From Anaspis maculata (Eukaryota > Arthropoda > Insecta > Coleoptera > Scraptiidae): a DNA stretch of 64,000 nt. The notes under the pieces are model-generated. The model saw nothing but the letters and a program-made list of their open reading frames with translations, ran no database searches and was not told where the DNA came from. The stretch spans positions 27,636,377 through 27,700,376 of the forward strand of contig OX421968.1 of assembly GCA_949128115.1 (NCBI GenBank), in the 5' to 3' direction. Below, one piece after another: positions 54,411 through 64,000 of the stretch (position 1 is the stretch's first letter; each line of letters starts with the position of its first letter). The translations under genes were made by a program, and so were the position numbers.

Positions 54411-56434
54411 TTTTTTAGCGCATTTTCCATCTTGATGAAAATCGCTATTGCAACCGCTTTGTCCGTCCGTCCGTCCGTCCGTCCGTTCCTCGAACTCCTC
54501 CCAAACTAGACGACCTAGCTTTCTAATTTTTTCGCTGTTACATAGCTGCCACTCCCAAAGGAGGGCTTGGCTATATTGGATGTCCATATTGCGCCGCCAA
54601 CATAGAGAAAACCGCCCCCGATAAACTTGAAATAACATAATACTGCACTTTATACCAGACCTGATGCTCTAGTGTTCTCATTTTTTGAATAATACATAGT
54701 TGCTACTTATAAACGTAAGCCAAGAAACATTCCGTCTTCAATATGCGCCGCCGACATGAAAAAACTGCTAAAAACCGCCCCCAATCACTTTAAAATGAAA
54801 AACATAAACCCGAAGACATAGCGATCTGATTCTTTCGGTATATAAATAGCTGACTAAAAATGGGAAAGGATAGGCTACTTTTGGTTAGTCGCCGCCCCCA
54901 GATTCCGCCCCCAATCGATAAAAAGTGCAACTTTCACAAATGTTACTGATTTAGCTGTTCCCTTGAACATTTAGGAACTGCCAACTCAAATTGTGCAACA
55001 TTTGCTCAGCCGAACGCTGCCGCTCCCACACGCCGCCCCCAAAGTAAGAGATAAATGAAAAACATGAACCCGAAGACATAGCGATCTAAGTTTTTCGCTA
55101 TATGGATAGCTAACTAAAAATGGGAAAGAATAGGCTACTTTTGATATGGCGCCGCCTCCAACTGCCACCCCCAAAAGAAAAAAAGTGCAACTTTCAATAA
55201 TTTTCACTGATTTACATTTTAATGTTACCTCGAACATTTAGAAACTCTTGACTCAAACCGTGCAAGAATTTCTTTGCCAAACTCTGCCGCTCCCACACGC
55301 CGCCTCCAAAGTGAGAGATAAATGTAAAACATGAACCTGAAGACATAGCGATCTAATTCTCTCACTATATTGATAGCTGACTGAAATTGAAAAAGATAGG
55401 CCACTTTTAATCAGCCGCCGCCTCCAGCTGCCGCCTCCAAACAAAAAAAATGCAACTTTCACAATTTTCACTGATTGTGATATTTCCCTTACATTTAGAA
55501 ACTCCCAACGCAAACTGTGCAACAGTTACTTTGCCGAATGCTGCCGCCCCCACACGCTGCCATCAAAGTGAAAGATGAATGGAAAACATAAACCCGAAGA
55601 CATAACGATCTAATTCTTTCGCTATATGGATAGCTAACTAAAAATGGGAAAGAATATGCTACTTTTGATATGGCGCCGCCTCCAACTTCCACCCCCAAAA
55701 GAAAAAAAGTGCAACTTTCAATAATTTCCACTGATTTACATTTTAATGTTACCTCAAATATTCAGAAACTTCCAACTCAAACTGTGGAAGAATATCTTTG
55801 CCAAACTCTGCCGCTCCCACACGCCGCCCCCAAAGTAAGAGATACATGTAAAACATAACCCTGAAGACATAGCGATCTAATTGTTCCGCTATATAGATAG
55901 CTGACTAAAAATGGGAAGAGATAGGCCACTTTTGATTAGTCGCCGCCTCCAGCTCCCGCCCCCAAACAAAAAAAATTCAACTCTCACAATTTTCACTTAT
56001 TGTCATATTTTCTTGAACATTTAAAAACTCCTAACTCAAACTGTGCAACAGTTACTTTGCCGAATGCTGCCACCCCCACACGCTGCCCTCAAAGTAAGAG
56101 ATAAATGGAAAACGTAAACCCGAAGACATAGCGATCTAATTCTTTCGCTATATGGATAGCCGACTAAAAATGGGAAAGAATAGACTACTGTTGATTAGAC
56201 GCCGCTCCCAGCTCCCGCCCTCAATCAAAAAAATATTGATGAGTGAAAGAATTTTCATTCAAATCTATTTCATTGGCAAGTACCCCATTCTGATAACAAA
56301 ATATCACAATGAGTTACGAATGAAGAGAGTGGGCAAGGAATGGTGTTTCTCCTTCAACCAAATTTCTTTACGTTCACAATATGCCTCTTTGAGAAAATGC
56401 GCTACTGAGACTCACGCACGTGAAGGCATACTCA
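54411..56434 (-). mobile_element. HINE-1 copy 2, full length, inside LINE-D
   Basis: This is the reverse orientation of copy 1: TTTTTTAGCGCATTTTCCAT at the left, GTCC microsatellite at 54461-54487, five core units (GCGTGTGGG boxes, in reverse, near 55025, 55293, 55543, 55815 and 56075), and GAGAAAATGCGCTACTGAG, then GGCATACTCA at the right. It is 2,024 bp. The LINE-D frame resumes after it as LFNVLPESVRSL. Confidence 0.8.
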
Positions 56435-56578
56435 CTTGTTTAATGTTCTGCCGGAGAGCGTCAGGAGCTTGACCCTTCCCCAGTTCAAAGGAAGAATAAA
56501 GCACTTTTCAATACAAAAAGCCTTCTACAGCTGGGATGAGTACTTGAACTACAATTTTAAGATGTGTGATGTGTTGTA
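56435..56578 (+). pseudogene. LINE-D ORF2, last ~47 codons
   Basis: LFNVLPESVRSLTLPQFKG followed by RIKHFSIQKAFYSWDEY, then TAA at about 56578. This is the standard end of CR1/Jockey-type ORF2 (LFN-LP, then F-K-KEFL-KAFY). It is separated from the main ORF only by HINE-1. Confidence 0.8.
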
Positions 56579-56722
56579 ACATGCTTGTGTAACTATGTAC
56601 GACGTTATTGTTCATTGGTGGCTATGTTAATTGTTGATTGGTGGTAGTGTTAATTGTCACTATTGTTATAATTGTTATTCTTATTTTTTTTTTCTATGAC
56701 GTGTACAATCTACGGTGAAACG

Positions 56723-56760
56723 TGCAAATAAATACAAATACAAATACAAATACAAAAATA
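56723..56760 (+). repeat. (AAATAC)n tail of LINE-D
   Basis: Five AAATAC units after AAATAAATAC. Short tandem tails replace poly(A) in many CR1/Jockey-type LINEs. Confidence 0.85.
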
Positions 56761-57188
56761 TATCAGAGGTTTTGTGTTTTCTGTTTTTTCTTTTCAAAAA
56801 TGACGGGCAGTTTGTTGAGTGCCTGGCTGCAAAAACCGTACGAAAAGAACATAACAGTTCCATTTCATGTGTGTTCCCAAAAACATCACCTTCTAGGCAA
56901 CCAGTTATACACTGAAAACGGCTTTTTCGTTCTTTTCGGAACACTACGCGCGGAATTCATTTTTTCGACAGCAATGCACATGGACACATCATTCCACATA
57001 ATCTAGCATGGAAGTCAGGAGTTTCTTGTCATCTATTTTCCTTTGTTAAATCGATGGCTGAAAATCTGCAGGTTTTGACTTTTCCTAGCTCGCGCAGACG
57101 CATGAGCTCCATCCCCTAGCTTTGCGAACCTACAGTGCAACTCGTGCCGCTGAATATCGCATATTGGTAACCATGGTGATTTTGATGC
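56761..57188. other. No gene seen
   Basis: Unassigned. The 94-codon ORF at 56722 begins in the LINE tail and has no motif. Confidence 0.5.
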
Positions 57189-57196
57189 AACATATG

Positions 57197-57713
57197 TAGA
57201 GAGCGGATTTATATGCGGTAAAAAAGTCCAAAATATGCAGTTTATATGCGCTTAATGAGTATCAAAATATGCGGTAAAAATGTTCAAATAGAGCAATATA
57301 TGTGAGTAAATATGTGATATATGCTGCAAGAATGGTGAAAAATACAACATTTACATATAAAACCAACCAACTTTGACCATCAAAGTAAAAAAAAAAAATT
57401 CTCTCTATTTTTCTTTGAAAATTTCAAATTATTTTTTCCTTGAAATCAAAATATCATGATTTTCTCGCACATTAAGATAAAATGGCCAAAATAGTGACAA
57501 ATATTCAGTTATGTGCAAGAATATGGACTAAATATGCGGCTATATGCGATTATCAATACAATTTGTATGCGGTAAAAAGTCAAAATAATAAATTGTATGC
57601 GAAATAAAACTTGGTATTTAGGTTCCTTGTAGATGAAAACGTCAAGCTGCAAGTCGACAGTTGCATCCAACTTAGCGAATAGAACATGTAAAAAAATATA
57701 AATCCGCTCTCTA
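57197..57713. mobile_element. hAT-type MITE, 517 bp, 8 bp TSD AACATATG
   Basis: TAGAGAGCGGATTTATATGC at the left and AATCCGCTCTCTA at the right are the inverted ends. AACATATG flanks both sides (57189-57196 and 57714-57721) without mismatch. Inside, the word TATGCGGTAAAA and TATATGCG variants recur near both ends. A perfect 8 bp TSD supports hAT and a recent insertion. Confidence 0.85.
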
Positions 57714-57721
57714 AACATATG

Positions 57722-58180
57722 GTTACAAGTATTGCATTTTTATTCATGCTGGAAACATGAAGTGTCAATGTGATGTCGCAGCATGTTTGATTGGGTATCT
57801 TCTCTAAAGAGGTCCAGAGGATAACCTCTTCTAAGGGCCCATGAGGTCACATTTTCTCATGGTATAATTGATCCAACAATTGTGTATGTTTCTGTGAATT
57901 CTCAAAAAAAAAGCAACAGCTCTAGCAAATTCTGTATAAAAAAATTCAAATTCCACAAAACAATCAAGAGCTCTTTGAAGAAACAAAATACGATCAAAAG
58001 TCAAGAACCGTTTCGAGATATTGATATCCGCTTTCTAAAACTAAAGAGAAAAAAATTCCGAAATTTTTCCTAGAATATTTAGTTCCAAGACTTCAAAAAT
58101 TAACACTTTTGACACTCCTTCCTTTGGCATCCTGTGTACTGTGTATCATGGACAAAGTCAATGGTGCCGTAAGTCGACAT
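57722..58180. other. No gene seen
   Basis: Unassigned. ATTCGCTTTC-like and CCGTTTCGAGATATTG phrases resemble foldback-arm text near 24400. No ends were found. Confidence 0.45.
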
Positions 58181-58577
58181 AACGTCTTGTAGCTGAAGAA
58201 AGGCTTTACCAGGCACCATAAACTTCTTTAAAATCGGATATTTTTTCCCTAAGATATCCTTGCTTAAAATTGGAGCAAATTTCGCTCTATGCTTAACTTT
58301 TGACGAGAAGTTTATGTATCTCGAAAATGAAGCCCCTAGTCAAAATTTTGCAAGAGTAACTTGTTTTTGCAAATTGAACAAGGAATCTAGAACTGTAATC
58401 AGTTTTGGAAAATCTTCAGGGGCGTAGAAAGTGGGAGGGAAAAAAGAGGGCTACCCCCCACTATCTACGCCACTTGGCATTTTTGTTCTTTTTAAAAAAT
58501 AAAAAATAGCACAATCTTCATATCTTGAAAATCTGAATCTGGGGTGGAAAGGATGGCACTCATTTTTGAAACACCCT

Positions 58578-59388
58578 GTATGGCCCTTCAAAGTTGGAAT
58601 TAAAAAGTTGTTTTTTTTTAGCATAACTTTTGAACCGTTCAACCGATTTTGTTCAAATTCAACCCAAAGTTTACTTAAGCGAGTCTCCATCGAACGATAG
58701 TAACGCGTTTCATCAAAATTATCCAGGGGCGTAGATAATAGGGGGCACCCCTCTTTTTGCTCCCTAATTTTTACCGCTTTGAAAAAAATTTAAAAGTTCA
58801 TATTTTTTAGTTTTATGTTCAATTTAGAAGAAAAAGTTACTCTTGCAAATTTTTATTAGAGGCTTCGTTTTTGAGATATCTGGATTTGAAACTTTGATAA
58901 ACATCTCGAAATCCTCACTTTCAAGAGCTCAAAAATTTCTTTCCCTGAAAACTTCTTGTTTGTGAGCAAAAATGGTCGTTTATCAACTTAAAACACTCAG
59001 ACAACTCATTTCAGTTGAGAATTCATGAGTTTTCTTGGATTTTAATTTCTAGGCACTTGAAAGTGGGGTTTCCGAGATATTTTTCGAAATTTCAAACTTG
59101 AATATCTCGAAAACGAAGCCTCTAATCTAAAAAACTTTTTCTTCTAAATTGAACATGGAACTCAAAAATATGAACAATTTTTTTAAATTTTCAAGGGGGT
59201 AATGAATTATGGGGCAAAAAGAGGGGTGGCCCCTATTATTATTCACGCCCCAGGATAATTTTGATAAAGCGCGTTATTGTCATTCGATAGAGACTCGCTT
59301 AAGTAATATTTTGTTCAAATTTGACTAAAATCGGTTAAATGGATAGAACGATTTTTTATTTCCAACTTTGAAGAGCTATATCTCCGTT
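58578..59388. mobile_element. Foldback element (CCTTCAAAGTTGGAAT ends)
   Basis: GGCCCTTCAAAGTTGGAAT at 58582 pairs with TTCCAACTTTGAAGAGC near 59370. CTTAAGCGAGTCTCCATCGA, GTAGATAATAGGGGGCACCC and GAAGAAAAAGTTACTC blocks are all repeated in reverse. The loop is near 58960-59020. It directly abuts block A'. Confidence 0.75.
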
Positions 59389-60675
59389 ATTATACATTTC
59401 TGAATTTTTTCTCTCAGGAGAGTCCCCTTCATTTTTTAAAATAAAATGAAATTGAACATACAATTTTTTTATTGTAAATACAATGACTTATAAAAAGTAT
59501 TTCACTTTGATTTCCTAAAGTTTTTTTCATTATCAACAACGCGGAAGTCTCGTGCAGACTAATGCGACTTTCGTTTCGAATTACCGCGCACGCTTAATTA
59601 AGGATATAAAAATATAAGGGGATGAAGTACTTTTAAAATAAAAGGTATATCAAAATAATTATATAATCTTACACACTCTTGAGTCTTACACTATCATTAC
59701 TATTTATAATATATGGTTTATAAATTGTACCTCCATCTGCAAGAAAAACTAAAACAGTAACTAATTAATGTTAGTTAAATAGTTAGGTCGAGGATATTTT
59801 AGAGTTTCTTGAAAATGTGGTAACATAAAATAAACTTAAAACAATTCAGTCCAGCAAAACATCTCAATTAAATTCATAATAAAAGAAATTGTTAATGATA
59901 TACATAGTAAAATAATGGTAGGCTGTCAAAAAGCATGAAACGGTAAATTGAAAAGTTTTATGTAGTCATTTTCAAAAAGCCAATCAATAAATGAGCGTTT
60001 GCAGTTATTCATGGATTTTAAGATTCAGTAGTAATAAATATAATAGGTATAAGGAATAAAAACTTTGAATTTTAAAACCGTGACAGTAGCACATATGCAG
60101 CATCTTTATTTCAGAGCTAGGCGCCCTAAGGCTTGGTGTCTTTAATTGCCGGCTGACAGCTAGCTGGACTTCCAGCTTCAGTTGACAGGGAGTTTGAGCA
60201 CTATCACTGGATCAGGTACTCGTCTAGCTTTGATCGAAACCGAACCGACGATTAACCAGACATCATAATATTGGATCTAAATAGGTGCATTTACTGTCAA
60301 ATATTCACTTTTCAACAGAAACAAGTCAATTTAGTTGTCAGTATATGAATACCTCATGTTATCAATCTCTGCATTATGTATATCCAAATCGAACTGTTTC
60401 TGTTAAAAGTTAAAACCGATATTCACTTTAAGGGTAGAGTAGTCAGTTTTGGAATGAATGCACGAGACTATGACTAGATATTAGAACTAGAATTTCTCTT
60501 TCATCAGTGCATCATTTATTTATTTTTTTTAAAATTCCTCATTATGTAAAAAAGTGTAAAAAGAACGAAATAAAATGCCATTTGTAATGACAAATAAAAT
60601 AAAAACTTGATAAAAAGTTTAGTGACTACAATTTTTTTAAACATTTACAACCAATATTTCTCATGAAAATGGATA
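59389..60675. other. No gene seen (1.3 kb)
   Basis: Strongly AT-rich, no motif or repeat recognised. Confidence 0.5.
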
Positions 60676-61760
60676 TACGGGTAATTCAAAAAACATGTCC
60701 ACTCCCATTTTTCTAGAGATTGGTCAACGATAGTGAGTTGCGTCAAATACTGTTGGGCTCAGCTGCCATTTTTGATCAAGTTCAATATGTGAACAAAACT
60801 ACTTCACCGAAACTCCGAGTACGAGGGCACCTCAAAATTTTCGACAAATTTTTTTTTACTGCACAATATTGAGTGATACGTCATTGAAAAGGCCTTCAAA
60901 AGTTTCAACGAACAAAAGCAGAACGTTTCCGAAATTTTCCAGCGGTTTATATTTTGACAGAAAACAAAAACCTGGAAAACACGTTTTTATGTATAAAATG
61001 AGAATCAAGAATAATTTTTTCAGACTGCAAACTGCATTCAATAGAACTCATTAAAACAGTCAGTATGATGTGCAACTCAATGAAGTTTCAAGATTTTCCG
61101 AAATCAAGATTCTGATTGGCGTCAATTGGGGGAGAAACGTGCCAGCGAGTTCCTGTGGCAGCGGTTGTCATTGGAGGTGCAGAGAGGCAATGCTTCAGCT
61201 GTCATTGGGACACTTCCCTGTACCTTTCCTGCTGAAGATTTTTTTCCATTATTTTACACAATTTTTATATTTTATATAGCTAATTAAATAAATGTTCAGA
61301 TTCTGATGGGTAAAATTGAATTGCCTCAAAATTTTAAAATAGCTATTGCATATTGAGTTATACATCATACTGACCGTTTTGATGAGTTCTATTGAATGCA
61401 GTTTGCAGTTTGAAAAGATTTCCATTGATTCTCATTTTATACATAGAAACGTGTTTTTCCAGGTTTTTGTTTTCTATCATAAAATGAAAACCGCTGGAAA
61501 TTTTCGGAAACTTTTTGCACTTGTTGAATGAAACTTTTTAAGGCCTTTTCAATAACGTATCACTCAATTTTTGCAGTGAAAAAAAAGTTATCAAAAATTT
61601 TAAGGTGCCTTCGTACTCCAAGTTTTGGTGACGTAGTTTTGTTGACATATCAAACTTGACCAAAAAAAGCAGCTGAATCCAACTGTTTTTGCCGCATCTC
61701 GCTATCGTTAACCAATCTCTAGATAAATAGGGGTGGACATGTTTTTTGAATGACCCTGTA
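60676..61760. mobile_element. Foldback element (TACRGGTMATTCAAAAAACATG ends)
   Basis: The ends pair from TACGGGTAATTCAAAAAAC (60676) to the stretch ending GACCCTGTA at 61760. TTTCTAGAGATTGGT, ATGAGAATCA and GCAGTTTGCAGT-type blocks continue the arms to a loop at about 61085-61345. The loop has a GC-richer piece (61130-61210) with no motif. Confidence 0.8.
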
Positions 61761-62141
61761 TGCAGGGTGTTACATTTTCTTGTCAATATTTTAGGAGATG
61801 GTAGAGCATCAAAAAATAAGTAGGCCATCTCGAAAAATGTATATCGGAGACGCATTATAACGAAGATAGATGCTTTCAAAGTTGAGATTTAAAAACGGTT
61901 TTCGTGTTATAATTCCAAAATTAATCATTGGATTTTGACCAAGTTTGGTACACAAAGTGAGTTGATGGATACCTACAAGCTGGTCACAATAATTTTTGTC
62001 ACATGTGAACAACATTATTTTTCATTTTCCAAAATTTATTTTTTCAATTTTTCATTTCTCGTTTCGTTTTCGGTGAAAGTACTAATTTTTCGATGTTCCA
62101 TCATCTCCTAAAATATTGGAAAAAAAGCGTGACACCCTGTA
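61761..62141. mobile_element. Foldback MITE (CAGGGTGTTAC ends) abutting the previous one
   Basis: CAGGGTGTTACATTTTC at 61763 and GTGACACCCTG ending at 62139 pair. CAATATTTTAGGAGATG continues the stem on both sides. It begins only two bases after the preceding element ends. Confidence 0.75.
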
Positions 62142-62158
62142 TATACCGTGTATATTAT

Positions 62159-62834
62159 ACAGGATTGTGCAGGATCAATCTGAAAAAAATTCAATGATTG
62201 CTGCATGAAAAAACCATAACAAACCCAAAAACCATATATTAAAAAGCACATTAACGAAAATATAGCCCGTCAAAGTTGAAAGTAAAACACTGGAATTCTT
62301 GGCAAAAAAAGTTGTCAAATGTGTTTGGATGCTCAGGAAGTGCATTTTGAAAATCTGTTATTGTTTGTTTCTGTCGTATACCAAGTTACTTATTCAAAAT
62401 AAAATACGATAAAAATAAGGAATTCTGTATGCTCAGTGTTCTTGAAATTTCAAAATCACATCTACGAAACCACTAATCTGATGGAGATTTAATACATAAG
62501 TTTCTGCTTCTAAATTCAGTGAGAATATCAAAAATCTGAAGATTTTTTAATAAAATCCAGTGATGTCGAAAATATGGAGATAAAAAGGGGCAACTCCCAA
62601 AATCTACGCCACTAGACCTTTTGTAGCGACCTTCCATTGGGTGATCAAGGACACCTATTCAAGATTCACTTGCAAAGAATTCGAGGAGAATTATCAGATA
62701 GTTTAAAAGTTATTACAAAAAAAGCGGTTTTTGACCTTCAACTTTGACAGGCTATATCTCCCTTAATTTGCATTTTTGTTATATGATTTTTAGTTTGTTC
62801 CTATTGTTTTTCGATTAATCCTGAACCACTCTGT
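62159..62834. mobile_element. Foldback element (ACAGGATTGTGCAGGAT ends)
   Basis: ACAGGATTGTGCAGGATCAA at 62159 pairs with ATTAATCCTGAACCACTCTGT ends near 62834. Inside, TATAGCCCGTCAAAGTTGA pairs with TCAACTTTGACAGGCTATA. The arms are more diverged than in its neighbours. Confidence 0.65.
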
Positions 62835-62895
62835 ATACACACATCCACATACACACGCACGCACACACGCAAGCAAGCAAGCACGCACATACACA
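62834..62895. repeat. CA/GCAA-type microsatellite
   Basis: ACACACATCCACATACACAC, then GCACGC and GCAAGCAAGCAAGC runs directly at the end of the preceding foldback. Confidence 0.85.
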
Positions 62896-62986
62896 ATGTT
62901 AAAAGCTGTACATGTACTTTGGTGAAGCTACCGAATCAAATTATTTTGATAAATCTTCTGTCATATAAAAATATATTAGTACCTAA

Positions 62987-63485
62987 ACTACGCAAAAGTC
63001 AATGCCTACGTCATTCTCGTGAATTTTTCGCTTCTTGAATCTGAATTTGATGTACTTACCTTCTTTGGATTGCTGCTACGCACAATTTGTATTATGTTAG
63101 AAGTGTTCGCTAGCCCAATCCTTTGGCTATCAGTCTACATTAGGTAATTCGCAAAAAGTTTGTAGAGGGTGTTGAATAAAACAATGAAAATTCTCTAAAC
63201 AGACAAGAAGTTCCTGTTCGAAAAAGAAATTAGAAAAATTTTTCTCCAACGATTCAACACCCTGTACAAACTTTATGTGAAGTACCTAATGTCTTGCAAA
63301 ACCACGAACTGATAATCAAAAGTGTGTTCCAGCTAACGTTTCAAACAGAATACAAATTGTCTCCAAAGTTACATGTATGTATTATTTTAGGAAGGCATTA
63401 TTTATTTGTTTAATAAATAATTATATACAATTTGAGAAGGGTTAACTTTTTGGGAACGACGTTTTGACTTTTGCGTAGTTGCGTA
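62987..63485. mobile_element. Foldback element (AAACTACGCAAAAGTCAA ends) with inner stem
   Basis: AAACTACGCAAAAGTCAA at 62990 pairs with TTGACTTTTGCGTAGTT near 63480. A second stem lies inside at 63136-63293 (ATTAGGTAATTCGCAAAAAG, GAGGGTGTTGAA against TTCAACACCCTGTACAAAC). The outer AAACTACGCAA is shared with the element at 23243-24878. Confidence 0.65.
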
Positions 63486-64000
63486 GACATTTAAAAGGGT
63501 GTATGAAGTACTATTCATCAGTCAAAGTTAAAAATTCATGCTCTTTGACACCCGAGTGGTTGCTGTCCAGAACAGCTCTACAAGTTGAATTATCTGAAAA
63601 TTGTGAAACATAAAATTGAAAAATGATCAATAACAATTAAATAACGGTAAATAAAATAAAAAAGCATTCAACACTTCATGCTTTTTTGAGAATTTAGAAA
63701 TTTTTAGAATATCACAATTTACATATGCCTTGCATAATTCGAAATAAATTGTTTCACCCTAACAGCAGAAAAACATTTTGTACCCAATTTTTGAAATGTG
63801 TTTTTGAGAAAACAGCTTTGCCCCAATGCATATACTATTGTTACTATTGTAATCAGTTAAATATAATTTCCAGAACACAAAATGTTCGATTTTCTTCTCA
63901 TTACATCTAGAGCACTTTTACTTTTCATGGCAGTAAAAGTAGTAAAATCGATATGACAGTAGACTCCATTTTTCATTGGTATACAACCTACACTTAATTA
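63486..64000. other. No gene seen
   Basis: AT-rich, with no recognisable motif up to the window end. Confidence 0.5.

Larger units (their letters stand above)
52190..56760 (+). mobile_element. LINE-D, CR1/Jockey-superfamily LINE, 5'-truncated, split by HINE-1
   Basis: It runs from within the endonuclease (about 52215) to an (AAATAC)n tail at 56723-56760. Without the 2,024 bp HINE-1 insert it is about 2.5 kb. It has only one visible coding lesion (a T-run frameshift) besides the insert. Confidence 0.8.
49645..58575. mobile_element. Probable old foldback, outer arms A/A' and B/B', split by LINE-D and other inserts
   Basis: Block A (49645-49731: GTTTCAAAAATAAGTGCCAT, TTTCCACCCCAGATTCAG) is inverted at A' (58489-58575). 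Block B (51172-51298: TCAAAAGTTAAGCG, TTTAAAGAAGTTTATGGTGC) is inverted at B' (58181-58309). The order A-B...B'-A' is what a single foldback gives after insertions between B and B' (LINE-D, hAT MITE) and between A and B (foldback 49898-51064). Alternatively, these are two separate elements of one family. Confidence 0.45.

Noticed and set aside
57882..58073. Lysine-rich 63-codon ORF
   Set aside because: A-rich composition explains it. No motif.
1..64000. Bacterial-type operons, rRNA or tRNA genes
   Set aside because: No operon-like ORF packing, no rRNA-like conserved blocks and no tRNA cloverleaf with GGTTCRA-type T-loop noticed. I did not run a tRNA or rRNA model search.

Overview
This window looks like transposon-dense, gene-poor euchromatin or heterochromatin of an arthropod, most likely an insect. 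The evidence is Ty3/Gypsy pol and gag, Jockey/CR1-type LINEs, a pogo-like transposase with a PHD finger, hAT-type ends and very many long-inverted-repeat (foldback) elements. The sequence is AT-rich and no conserved host gene, rRNA, tRNA or CRISPR array was recognised. The species cannot be named from what is visible.

Layout. 1-1.9 kb: 5' part of a Gypsy element on the minus strand (probable LTR end and primer site, gag, start of pol). Gag and pol share one frame and are separated by a single TGA-CTA stop. 2.8-4.4 kb: broken Jockey-type LINE. 4.5-10 kb: four foldback elements, a decayed Gypsy integrase and unassigned DNA. 10.4-18.6 kb: a ~2 kb giant foldback split by a CR1/Jockey-like LINE (LINE-A), which is itself split by a 2 kb non-coding element rich in tandem repeats (HINE-1). 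18.7-26.2 kb: a foldback carrying a THAP-like zinc-finger piece, LINE and Gypsy remnants and another large foldback. 27-28.9 kb: pogo-like transposase pseudogene. 29.3-30.6 kb: foldback.

33-49 kb: three copies of one TIR element (TIR ATTGGCGAG) that carries a piece of a SWIM zinc-finger gene. A second Helentron-like element (HINE-2, 34.7-41.0 kb) is invaded by a hAT element and by LINE-B. A third LINE (LINE-C, 48.0-43.6 kb, minus strand) is interrupted by a SWIM element and by a 2.3 kb palindrome made of two inverted LTRs. 49.6-58.6 kb: an old foldback split by LINE-D (nearly intact RT), which is itself split by a second full HINE-1. 57-63.5 kb: a hAT MITE and a run of five adjacent foldbacks.

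The sequence is best read as stratigraphy: the interruptions give relative ages. HINE elements entered LINEs, LINEs entered foldbacks, and a hAT element entered HINE-2. The most notable observations are: (1) HINE-type elements whose three visible 5' junctions all follow AAACAAG, with no target duplication at two junctions where the disrupted ORF fixes the empty site; (2) a very young inverted-LTR insertion that looks like an aberrant reverse-transcription product (LTR plus primer site joined backwards to the leader); (3) the gag TGA-CTA-pol arrangement; (4) the small SWIM gene-fragment TIR family. All classifications come from reading motifs by eye, with no database search.
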